The notes under the pieces were generated by a model. It saw only the letters and a program-made list of their open reading frames with translations, was not told where the DNA came from and did no database searches. The translations under genes and the position numbers were made by a program. DNA of 64,000 bases from Alistipes sp. (GTDB lineage Bacteria; Bacteroidota; Bacteroidia; Bacteroidales; Rikenellaceae): positions 1-64,000 of the forward strand of contig JAJQED010000028.1 in assembly GCA_021201825.1 (NCBI GenBank), given 5' to 3'. Below, one piece after another: positions 9,735 to 16,498 of the stretch. Numbering within the stretch: the first letter of the stretch is position 1; every line of letters starts with the position of its first letter.

Positions 9735-10237
9735 CGGGCGGGAAACATTACAAGGGAATAGTGCTGCTGGGTTTATTGCTGGTTTGCCTGCCGGTGGTAA
9801 CATGGAAGTTCGCTCTGGCCGGAACTTACTCGGCAATGCGTGAAACCTCGAGGCTGAACAGGGCCCTCGCCGGGTATGGAGATTTTACTCCCGAGAGTAT
9901 CAGTGATTCCCGGGATTACACAACGGACGGGGATATTATCACCGAAGGATTGATCCTCGACATGATTGCCGAATGCATTAAAACCGGCGAGGTAAAGGTT
10001 ACGGAATATCAGCCTTATACCGGTGAAAATAGCGGAGGAATGACGGTTAAAACGGCGGAGATGACTTTGACCGGGGGATACATCCCGATCGTGCGGGTAT
10101 TGGAAGAATTGGAAAACAACGTTCAGGCCTGCCGGGTCAAGTCCGTGGAATTCGAAAAAACGAGGGAGCTGCGCGAGAACAGATCCGTGCTGAAAGCTTC
10201 TATAATCGTTCAACAAGTAATACAGGACCCGACATGA
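9731..10237 (+). CDS. GspM/PilO-like inner-membrane protein
   Basis: This 168-residue bitopic protein has a short cytoplasmic tail, a transmembrane helix at about residues 9-30 (IVLLGLLLVCLPVVTWKFAL), a helical stretch, and a C-terminal alpha/beta domain. This is the layout of PilO and GspM, which dimerise with PilN/GspL. The start overlaps the previous stop (ATGA), and its own stop overlaps the next start in the same way. The stretch VRVLEELENNVQACRVKSVEFEKT resembles the PilO pattern in which a helix follows the first strand of the periplasmic ferredoxin-like fold. Sequence similarity alone is weak, so the assignment is mainly by order and topology. Confidence 0.6.
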   Translation: MTGGKHYKGIVLLGLLLVCLPVVTWKFALAGTYSAMRETSRLNRALAGYGDFTPESISDSRDYTTDGDIITEGLILDMIAECIKTGEVKVTEYQPYTGENSGGMTVKTAEMTLTGGYIPIVRVLEELENNVQACRVKSVEFEKTRELRENRSVLKASIIVQQVIQDPT

Positions 10238-10635
10238 GGAAAATAATGGTATGCTCGTTTTTTTTGGCGATAATGGTTACTGCTTGCAGGGACCTCTTCG
10301 AGAAAGATATCCATGACAAACAGGTCGAGGTAATCTCGCCGCGTGACGGTGTGACGGCTACGGAAGGAGAGGTCGCATTACTGTGGAACCGGGTCGAAAG
10401 CGCTCAGGAATACCACATTACGATCGTCTCTCCCGATTTTGAACGGGCATCCCGCGTAGTGGCGGATACGATAATACCCGATTCGTTGGCGCGGTATTCC
10501 CTGACGGTGGAGCTAACCCCGGGTATATTCCAATGGAATATCCGCGCCCGAAATTCGGCTTATGAGACCCGGCATAATATTCTGGACCTTTATATCGAGG
10601 AACTCCCGATGCCGGAAGAAAAAGATGAAAACTAA
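10234..10635 (+). CDS. Small lipoprotein with Ig/FnIII-like domain in the secretion operon
   Basis: This 133-residue protein has a lipoprotein signal ending VTAC (Cys18). The mature part has a beta-sandwich pattern resembling a fibronectin type III-like module: PRDGVTATEGEVALLWNRVE, then a Y-x-I-x-I strand and GIFQWNIRARNSAYET. Such folds are common in Bacteroidota SusE-like and T9SS-associated lipoproteins. It is embedded between the GspM-like and GspC/PilP-like genes with coding overlaps on both sides (4 and 11 bases). It is therefore likely a structural or pilotin-like partner of the secretin, but no direct relative of GspS or PilF is recognised. Role is inferred from position only. Confidence 0.7.
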   Translation: MRKIMVCSFFLAIMVTACRDLFEKDIHDKQVEVISPRDGVTATEGEVALLWNRVESAQEYHITIVSPDFERASRVVADTIIPDSLARYSLTVELTPGIFQWNIRARNSAYETRHNILDLYIEELPMPEEKDEN

Positions 10636-11083
10636 AACGGGGACATACCTGCTGCTTATAGCCGCGTTGGCCGTGTGGGGTGTGATAGCCTGGAAAATAA
10701 TCCGGAGGGAACAACCTGGGACAGCCGAAGCCTTGCCGGAGGTGCCGATTGCCGTAAAGGAAAAAAATCCCAGGGATACCCTGTGGCTGAATTACCGGGA
10801 CCCGTTCCTCGGGGAAATCCTGCAACCCACGGTTGAATCCGAAGAGCCGGATGCGGAAGGGAACGACCGGGTGGAATTGCGGCCCGTCGCTTCATATAAC
10901 GTACGGTATTACGGCACCATCATAAAAAACCGGGTCGAGAATTATATTATCGAGATCGACGGGCAGCAGCATTTGTTCCGTCAGGGAAGTACGCAGGATG
11001 GTTTTACCCTCCGCCGGGTATATCCCGATTCCGTTCTGCTGGTAAAGGACGGTGTGGAGTTTTCGGTGCCTATGCCCCTATGA
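10625..11083 (+). CDS. GspC/PilP-like periplasmic linker protein
   Basis: The start chosen is the ATG at 10625 (MKTKTGTYLLLIAALAVWG), which gives 152 residues with one N-terminal transmembrane helix. An in-frame upstream ATG exists at 10562 but would place a hydrophilic extension before the helix. After a charged linker comes the YRDPFLGE motif characteristic of PilP/GspC linkers. A small beta domain follows (VRYYGTIIKNRVENYIIEID, then QGSTQDGFTLRRVYPDSVLL) that looks like the GspC homology region which docks onto the secretin. It would connect the inner-membrane platform to the outer-membrane secretin. It overlaps the lipoprotein gene by 11 bases and the following gene by 4. Confidence 0.72.
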   Translation: MKTKTGTYLLLIAALAVWGVIAWKIIRREQPGTAEALPEVPIAVKEKNPRDTLWLNYRDPFLGEILQPTVESEEPDAEGNDRVELRPVASYNVRYYGTIIKNRVENYIIEIDGQQHLFRQGSTQDGFTLRRVYPDSVLLVKDGVEFSVPMPL

Positions 11084-12291
11084 AAATACGTAAGCAAATA
11101 CCGGCAAGCGTTCTGCCGACGGTGGTCATCGTTTCGGTAATTATGATGATTGTCATTCTGGGGTTACTCTCGTTATGGGATACCGATTTGCTGTATCTCT
11201 CACGGTACGAATATACCCGGAAACAAATGTCCCATATAGAATCTTTTTACACCCTTTATTGTGCCCACCCGCAGGTGGTTGAGGCAATCGGTGAAGATTC
11301 GCTGTTTCAGCTATATGCAGACCGGGAAGATTCAAGGCTCAGGATTACCGTCAACCGGTGGGGGTTATATGAGGTGGTCAACGTTTCCTCACTTTGCGGG
11401 AGAGTCACATCCTGCAGGATCATGGGGGCCGGCGGGGAAGATGAAACGGCTTTGTGGTATTCGGACCATGGAGCGGCGATCACCCTTACCGGGAAGACCG
11501 AGGTCATCGGCCAGGCGGCATTACCGGCCCTGGGGGTAATTTACGGGCAAATGCAATCCGAGTTCTTCTCCGGGGAGGAGATTCCCGCTGGTCGTATTGC
11601 CCACAGCGGCAATACTTTACCGGCTATCGACGGGAATCATACAACAGCCATAGACGCTTTATTTTCGGTCCCTGCCCAGGGGATGATATCCGAGGGAATG
11701 GCTTTACAAAAGGCGCTTGGGGAGGGGGAGCCGATGGTACTGGCGGTTGAAAACGGATGGTTGCGGAACTGTGCGGCCGAGGGTGAAATTATTATTACCG
11801 GGAACAGGATCAGGGTCGATTCATCCTGTCGTTTGACGAATGCGATATTGGTAGCAGATTTCATTGAAATTTCAGATGGAACCCGGGGAGTGTTCCAGGC
11901 ATTTGCCCGGGACAGCCTAAAGGTCGGTAAGGATGTACGGCTGGACTTCCCGTCGGGAATCTATTCACGAAACCGGATAACTTTAGATGACCATGCCGTA
12001 ATCAACGGCTATGTGATAAACGATTTTGAGGGTGAGAGAGACCCGACAATTGCCAATACGGTAAAATCCAGAACATCGCGTATCCGGGGGTTATTTTTTG
12101 CCCGTGGTACGACACAGGTGCAGGGAATAACGACAGGTAACAGTTTTATCGAAGAAGCGACATTTTTTACCGAACGGGGTTATTACCGCAATCTGATCCA
12201 TGATGCGGCATTTATCCACCATCCCGGCATAGCATATCCTTTATGGATGGATAGCCATAACAAGCGCCGGACAGCAGGACGGGTTTATTAA
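11080..12291 (+). CDS. Large GspK-position protein with N-terminal helix and beta-rich domain
   Basis: The protein is 403 residues. An N-terminal hydrophobic helix (about 12-34, VIVSVIMMIVILGLLSLW) follows a short basic start. The rest looks beta-rich with repeated short strands, especially residues 235-310 (ITGNRIRVDSSCRLTNAILV and onward), suggesting a right-handed beta-helix or bactofilin-like stack. It sits where GspK is expected, between the GspC-like and minor pseudopilin genes, and its size is in the GspK range. A prepilin leader with Glu at +5 is not obvious; GspK proteins also lack that Glu. It could be the tip pseudopilin or a periplasmic scaffold. The beta-helix suggestion is by eye only. 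Confidence 0.5.
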   Translation: MKIRKQIPASVLPTVVIVSVIMMIVILGLLSLWDTDLLYLSRYEYTRKQMSHIESFYTLYCAHPQVVEAIGEDSLFQLYADREDSRLRITVNRWGLYEVVNVSSLCGRVTSCRIMGAGGEDETALWYSDHGAAITLTGKTEVIGQAALPALGVIYGQMQSEFFSGEEIPAGRIAHSGNTLPAIDGNHTTAIDALFSVPAQGMISEGMALQKALGEGEPMVLAVENGWLRNCAAEGEIIITGNRIRVDSSCRLTNAILVADFIEISDGTRGVFQAFARDSLKVGKDVRLDFPSGIYSRNRITLDDHAVINGYVINDFEGERDPTIANTVKSRTSRIRGLFFARGTTQVQGITTGNSFIEEATFFTERGYYRNLIHDAAFIHHPGIAYPLWMDSHNKRRTAGRVY

Positions 12292-12301
12292 CGGGAAAGA
12301 T

Positions 12302-12661
12302 ATGCATACAAGGATAAAATTGCAAGGTGCGACAGTTCTCGAGGTTATTGTTTCTTCGATTATATTCCTTGTTATCTTCATCTTATCCCTCGAGACAACG
12401 GTAAAGATCACTTCAAGGGAACCGCTCCGGGGTTACGAATACCTGTTGGCAGTGGATGAAGTTCACAAGATACGGGACCGATACATAGCCGAGGAATATT
12501 ACCCGGGCGAATTTATGGAGGAATATGATTGGGGAACGGTCCGGATAACAATCGGTACCTACCAACCATATCCGGATATAGGCAGGATCGATCTGGAACT
12601 GCAGGTGCCAAACCACACGGGAACGTATAGTTTTACATATCTCTATGAACCCGGGATATAA
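12302..12661 (+). CDS. Minor pseudopilin, GspI-like
   Basis: The protein is 119 residues with a class III prepilin start: a basic leader ending QG, followed by ATVLEVIVSSIIFLVIFILSL. Glu14 is +5 relative to Ala10 if cleavage follows Gly9. The rest is a short soluble head containing YEYLLAVDEVHKIRDRYIAEE. It lies 10 bases after the GspK-position gene and overlaps the next pseudopilin gene by 17 bases. Position and length suggest a GspI or GspH-type minor pseudopilin that helps initiate pseudopilus assembly. Confidence 0.7.
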   Translation: MHTRIKLQGATVLEVIVSSIIFLVIFILSLETTVKITSREPLRGYEYLLAVDEVHKIRDRYIAEEYYPGEFMEEYDWGTVRITIGTYQPYPDIGRIDLELQVPNHTGTYSFTYLYEPGI

Positions 12662-13163
12662 GATATATGGCCCTCTGAGAGCTTTTACCATTGCCGAATG
12701 CCTGGTGGTGATGGTAATAGGGGGAATTGTATTCCTTGGGGTCACCGAGGGCTTCGGCCTCTTTACGAGTCGGACCAACCAACTCACCGTTAAATTTGTT
12801 AAAGAACAGGAAAACCTGACGGACCTGTATACGCTCAGGGAAATATTCTCAGTGTGCGACAGTCTAAGGGCGGATACGGAGAAAATAAATATATACCTGT
12901 CAGGTGTTTCCACCTCCGTAAGCACGGATGACGGTTACCTAATAATTGAAAGGGGTAACCGGGCCGATACATTGTTCCGGGCTTATACAGCGGCGTTGGC
13001 ATGGTCCTATGACCGGGACTCGCGTGAACTTCCGACGGTAAAGTTAACCGTTACCTTTAATGAAGAGGACCTGCTGAATTACCGGTTCCGACCAAGCCGG
13101 TCTGAACCAGTACAGCTGATAATTGATATCGGGCAAGCCGAAGAACCTTTCATTTATGATTGA
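12645..13163 (+). CDS. Minor pseudopilin, GspJ-like
   Basis: This 172-residue prepilin has leader MNPGYKIYGPLRA, then FTIAECLVVMVIGGIVFLGV. Phe14 is at +1 and Glu18 at +5, and -1 is Ala13 instead of Gly. The helix is followed by a predicted alpha/beta head with strands such as INIYLSGVSTSVSTDDGYLI. It overlaps the previous gene by 17 bases and the gspF gene by 8 bases, so expression is coupled. The size is typical of GspJ. Assignment to the J rather than the H or I slot is by order only. Confidence 0.7.
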   Translation: MNPGYKIYGPLRAFTIAECLVVMVIGGIVFLGVTEGFGLFTSRTNQLTVKFVKEQENLTDLYTLREIFSVCDSLRADTEKINIYLSGVSTSVSTDDGYLIIERGNRADTLFRAYTAALAWSYDRDSRELPTVKLTVTFNEEDLLNYRFRPSRSEPVQLIIDIGQAEEPFIYD

Positions 13164-14232
13164 GTTGCCATTCAGGAGATTTTACTTTAAAAGCTCGGGA
13201 CTTAAAGATACCGATAAGGAAGCTCTATATTCGGAGTTATTGTCCCTTCTATCGAGCGGACTGGATTTTTCAAATTCTTTCGGACTGCTGATTGCCGGGG
13301 AGAATGTCCCGGGGAAAAGGAAAATCCTCGAGGGGCTGTATTGCCGGGTCGTTGCCGGGTCAACCCTTTGGCAGGCGATGGAAGCGGCCGGTACGTTTTC
13401 ATCGTTGGACTTTGGTGTAGTACGGATCGGGGAAGAGACTGGGAAACTGCCCGATTCCCTCGGGTTCCTTGCCGGTTATTACCACAAAAAGACCAGCCAG
13501 AAAAGAATTGTTACTTCCGCTACCACTTACCCTTTTATCATATTGGTAACGGCATTGCTGGTCGTGATATTTATGATGTCGTTTATCGTTCCCATGTTCG
13601 AACAGGTTTATTCGCGCATGGGAAGTGAACTGCCCGCAATGACCGACCTCATTATCCGGCTCTCGCGCAGGATGCCGGCCATACTCACGATTTTGTTCAT
13701 TTTTACCGGTGCCGCTTTGTTTATAATCTATATGTTGAAAGATTCTCCGGGCTATAAAAAAATTTCTTCGTCGTTGCTATTGTCTGTACCGGTCGCAGGA
13801 GATATTATCCGTAAAAATAACCAAGCCCATATCTGTAAACTTCTTTATTTATTGACCGCCTCCGGCGTCCCGTTGCTATCCGGTCTGGGTATGCTCTGCC
13901 AGATCATCGATTTTTATCCTTACCGGTATTCACTGAAGTTAATCGCGGGGGGTATCGAAAAGGGTGAACTACTGTCTGAGAATTTACAAAAGTTCGATAA
14001 ACTTTACGACCGCAAACTCGTCACCATGATCCGTGTAGGGGAGGAGACCAACAGGTTACCACAGATGCTGGATAAACTAAGTGAGGATATCGGGTCTGCA
14101 CTCGAACATAAGCTCAAACAACTCGGGAGCTTGCTGGAGCCTGTAATGATCCTGTTCGTGGGACTAATAGTCGCCGTAATACTTATTTCCATGTACCTGC
14201 CAATGTTCAAATTAGGCGGAGTGGTCGGTTGA
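13156..14232 (+). CDS. gspF: Inner-membrane platform protein GspF/PilC-like
   Basis: The start chosen is the ATG at 13156 (MIELPFRRFYFKSSGLKDTD), giving 358 residues. An in-frame ATG at 13123 would overlap the upstream gene by 41 bases. The protein has the duplicated GspF domain: SLLSSGLDFSNSFGLL, then RIGEETGKLPDSLGFLAGYY with transmembrane helices near 135-160 and 178-205. A second copy contains LTASGVPLLSGLGML and RVGEETNRLPQMLDKLSEDI, and a last helix precedes the C-terminus (LFVGLIVAVILISMYLPMF). GspF/PilC couples ATP hydrolysis by GspE to pilin insertion. It is the last gene of the 12-gene operon. The double RxGEETG signature makes this call secure. Confidence 0.92.
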   Translation: MIELPFRRFYFKSSGLKDTDKEALYSELLSLLSSGLDFSNSFGLLIAGENVPGKRKILEGLYCRVVAGSTLWQAMEAAGTFSSLDFGVVRIGEETGKLPDSLGFLAGYYHKKTSQKRIVTSATTYPFIILVTALLVVIFMMSFIVPMFEQVYSRMGSELPAMTDLIIRLSRRMPAILTILFIFTGAALFIIYMLKDSPGYKKISSSLLLSVPVAGDIIRKNNQAHICKLLYLLTASGVPLLSGLGMLCQIIDFYPYRYSLKLIAGGIEKGELLSENLQKFDKLYDRKLVTMIRVGEETNRLPQMLDKLSEDIGSALEHKLKQLGSLLEPVMILFVGLIVAVILISMYLPMFKLGGVVG

Positions 14233-14422
14233 GCGGATATTTTTTAACACCACTCTTTTCGAATTCTCTAAATTGAACCCGGCCGGGAATATCGAAGCGG
14301 TCGCTGGGTATTATACTTATGGCCGGAAATGGTCGGGCCCGGGTTTAATGGCATCCATACATCGGTCATAGGAATCAATTAATATTTCTCACATAAACCC
14401 TAAGTAGTTTAACCGGAAAAAT

Positions 14423-14459
14423 TGTCCGCTTTCTCGCTCGGGTTGTCCGTTTCCGGACA
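14423..14459 (+). promoter_or_regulatory. Candidate binding site for the NtrC-type regulator
   Basis: A perfect inverted repeat TGTCCG-TTTC-CGGACA lies at 14444-14459. The same half-site TGTCCG occurs at 14423-14428, exactly 21 bases (two helical turns) upstream. It lies about 45 bases upstream of a -24/-12-like element and 85 bases upstream of the adaptor gene, in an operon ending in an NtrC-family regulator. This is the architecture of a sigma-54 upstream activating sequence. The link to the regulator is inference. Confidence 0.5.
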
Positions 14460-14503
14460 CTTGCTTATTTCTTAAAACGCTGTCCTAATGCACGTTGATC
14501 GTT

Positions 14504-14519
14504 TGGCACACGGCATGAA
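14504..14519 (+). promoter_or_regulatory. Sigma-54-like -24/-12 promoter
   Basis: TGGCAC at 14504-14509 matches the -24 half of the sigma-54 consensus exactly. After the proper five-base spacing comes ATGAA where TTGCA/T is expected at -12, so the invariant GC is GA. Transcription would begin about ten bases before the ATG at 14545. The location relative to the inverted repeat supports it; the imperfect -12 weakens it. Confidence 0.4.
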
Positions 14520-14544
14520 GTCGTGCGGCCAAACCACAAACTGA

Positions 14545-15795
14545 ATGGACAGGAAGATATCTCCGGAAATTATAAAGCAACGGCGCAAACACATTGCCAT
14601 CCGCTTGGGCAGCATTACTGCAGCAGTTGTATTGGCCGTTATTTTTGGCTCCCGTGCTTTCAACCCGGCTATACGGGAAACGAGCCTGACCATTAGGGAG
14701 GTCGACCGGGGCGATATCGATATCGCCGTCCGGTGCGGCGGTACCCTTGCTCCGCTGATGGAAGAGATCATCTCCGCCCCGATCAACAGCCGCATCCTCG
14801 AGGTTTACAAAAACGCCGGGGAACAGGTCGAGCATGGGGAGCCGGTCATGAAACTGGAGCTTGCCGAGATCGAGACCCAATATCACCAAAAGCTCGATGA
14901 GCGGGAGATCATGGCCAGCAAACTCATGCAGTTGCGGATCAATTCCGAGAACAGTATTTCGGAGCTGGTCATGCAGCAGCAGGTGGGTGGTATGCAGCTG
15001 CGCCAGTTCGAATCGGAACTCGAGGGAGAACGCCATCTGCACCGGCTCGGAGCCGGAACGGCCGATAAGATACGCCAGGCGGAACTGGCCTATGAAGAGA
15101 GCAAACTCAGACTCGAACAACTCGAACAGCGTATCGCGAACGAACGCAAGAATGCCGAGGCCGAACTCCGGGTCCACGAACTCGAACTGAGCATAATAGA
15201 GAAGACTATCGAGGAATATGCACGGCTTATGGACGAGGCCCGCATCACGTCCCCGCGCGATGCAACCCTGACTTTTATCAATACCCAGATAGGCCTGCAG
15301 GTTGCAAAGGGCGAACGGCTTGCCGTCATTGCCGACCTTTCCCGGTTCAAGATCGAGGCGGAAATAGCGGGCCACCACCGTTCCAAGCTCCAGTACGGGG
15401 GCCGTGTTATGATCTGCCTGGCGGACGGTGAACAGCTGCCGGGGACCATTTTCAACATAAACCCGGCCGTTACAAACGGGGTGATCGGGTTCACGGCCGT
15501 GCCGGACGACCCGGACCATCCCGGCCTTGCGAGCGGCATAAAGCTCGATGTGGATGTGGTGCATGGAAAGAGGCAGGATGTGCTGCGTTTGCCTCCCGGG
15601 AAATGGTATTCGTTCGGACGCGGGGATTATATCGTATGGGTAGTCCGCAACGGCAAGGCCGAGAAACGGCGCATCCGAACCGGGGACAGCAGTGCCGACC
15701 ATGTGGAGATAATCGACGGGCTGGCCCTGGGCGACCGGGTCATTATCAACGACATGGAGAATTACGAAAACCGGAAATCCATTAAAATCAAATAA
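14545..15795 (+). CDS. Membrane fusion protein, HlyD/MacA-type adaptor
   Basis: This 416-residue periplasmic adaptor joins the inner-membrane ABC permeases to the TolC channel. An N-terminal anchor helix lies at about residues 18-38. It is followed by a lipoyl-like beta segment (APINSRILEVYKNAGEQVEHGEPVMKL, about 78-104), a long coiled-coil hairpin rich in Glu, Leu and Gln (about 105-235), and the second lipoyl half (ARITSPRDATLTFINTQIGLQV). Beta-barrel and membrane-proximal domains end with KRRIRTGDSSADHVEIIDGLALGDRVII. It is the first gene of the export operon, 17 bases before the ABC ATPase. The regulatory repeat and promoter upstream suggest control by the two-component system encoded at the far end. 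Substrate is not predictable from sequence. Confidence 0.9.
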   Translation: MDRKISPEIIKQRRKHIAIRLGSITAAVVLAVIFGSRAFNPAIRETSLTIREVDRGDIDIAVRCGGTLAPLMEEIISAPINSRILEVYKNAGEQVEHGEPVMKLELAEIETQYHQKLDEREIMASKLMQLRINSENSISELVMQQQVGGMQLRQFESELEGERHLHRLGAGTADKIRQAELAYEESKLRLEQLEQRIANERKNAEAELRVHELELSIIEKTIEEYARLMDEARITSPRDATLTFINTQIGLQVAKGERLAVIADLSRFKIEAEIAGHHRSKLQYGGRVMICLADGEQLPGTIFNINPAVTNGVIGFTAVPDDPDHPGLASGIKLDVDVVHGKRQDVLRLPPGKWYSFGRGDYIVWVVRNGKAEKRRIRTGDSSADHVEIIDGLALGDRVIINDMENYENRKSIKIK

Positions 15796-15812
15796 CCAAA
15801 AAACCGACCGTA

Positions 15813-16481
15813 ATGTCAATTATCAGCTTAGAGGGTGTAACCAAGATCTACCGGACCAAAGAGGTGGAGACCGTCGCACTGGACAATGTAAGTTTCGACG
15901 TCGAAAAAGGGGAGTTTATCTCCGTAATGGGGCCGTCAGGGTGCGGCAAGAGTACGCTGCTCAATATGGTAGGACTGCTGGACGTGCCCACCGACGGGAA
16001 GATCGTTATCGACGGGGTTGAGACCGCCGGGATGAACGATGCCCGGATGGCCTCGTTCCGTAACACTATGCTGGGGTTCGTATTCCAGAGTTTCCATCTT
16101 ATCAATTCCCTGAACGTTCTCGATAACGTAGAGCTTCCGCTGCTCTACCGTTCGTCGTCCGACCGCCGGAGGCGCGAGATGGCCAAGGAGGTGTTGGAGA
16201 AAGTCGGGCTTTCGCACCGCATGAAACATTTCCCCTCGCAGCTCTCCGGCGGCCAGTGCCAGAGGGTGGCTATCGCCCGCGCCATAATAGGCAATCCGCA
16301 GATACTTCTTGCCGACGAACCCACGGGTAACCTCGACAGTACGATGGGCGCGGAGATCATGTCCATCCTCCATTCGCTTAACCAGGAGGGGACGACCATC
16401 GTCATGGTGACCCACGACGAGCAAAAGGCCCGCGAGACGGGGCGTACCGTTCGGTTCTTCGACGGCCGCAGGATTAACTGA
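15813..16481 (+). CDS. ABC transporter ATPase, MacB/LolD-type
   Basis: This 222-residue nucleotide-binding protein has a complete motif set: Walker A GPSGCGKST (40-48), Q-loop FQSFHLINSLNVLDNVELPL (Gln92), signature LSGGQCQRVAIARA (144-157), Walker B ILLADEP (164-170) and a switch His in VMVTHDE. The sequence around the Q-loop and the LDSTMG stretch after Walker B are typical of the MacB/LolD/FtsE group that works with FtsX-fold permeases. These transporters use a mechanotransmission mechanism with TolC-type channels. It sits between the adaptor and the first permease. It would act as a dimer with the two permeases encoded downstream. Confidence 0.95.
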   Translation: MSIISLEGVTKIYRTKEVETVALDNVSFDVEKGEFISVMGPSGCGKSTLLNMVGLLDVPTDGKIVIDGVETAGMNDARMASFRNTMLGFVFQSFHLINSLNVLDNVELPLLYRSSSDRRRREMAKEVLEKVGLSHRMKHFPSQLSGGQCQRVAIARAIIGNPQILLADEPTGNLDSTMGAEIMSILHSLNQEGTTIVMVTHDEQKARETGRTVRFFDGRRIN

Positions 16482-16498
16482 CAAATAGGTGCGGAGTT

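Larger units (their letters stand above)
14233..14544. other. Intergenic region before the export operon
   Basis: This 312-base gap follows gspF and precedes the adaptor gene at 14545. I see no convincing intrinsic terminator for the secretion operon, only a T-run near 14240-14246 without a strong stem. The right half holds the regulatory elements described separately: a perfect inverted repeat at 14444-14459 with a half-site 21 bases upstream, and a sigma-54-like element at 14504-14519. No RNA gene is evident. Confidence 0.55.

Noticed and set aside
4512-14232. Reading the operon as a retractile type IV pilus
   Set aside because: There is no PilT-type retraction ATPase and no PilM-size actin-like protein, and the order resembles T2SS; however, a pilus function is not excluded.
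14325-14346. GC-rich palindromic CGGGCCCG stretch as terminator of the secretion operon
   Set aside because: The symmetry is too short and no T-run follows, so it does not look like an intrinsic terminator.
14485-15819. 444-codon open frame on the minus strand opposite the adaptor gene
   Set aside because: The plus-strand frame has full HlyD-type architecture; the antisense frame has none and would also cover the regulatory region.
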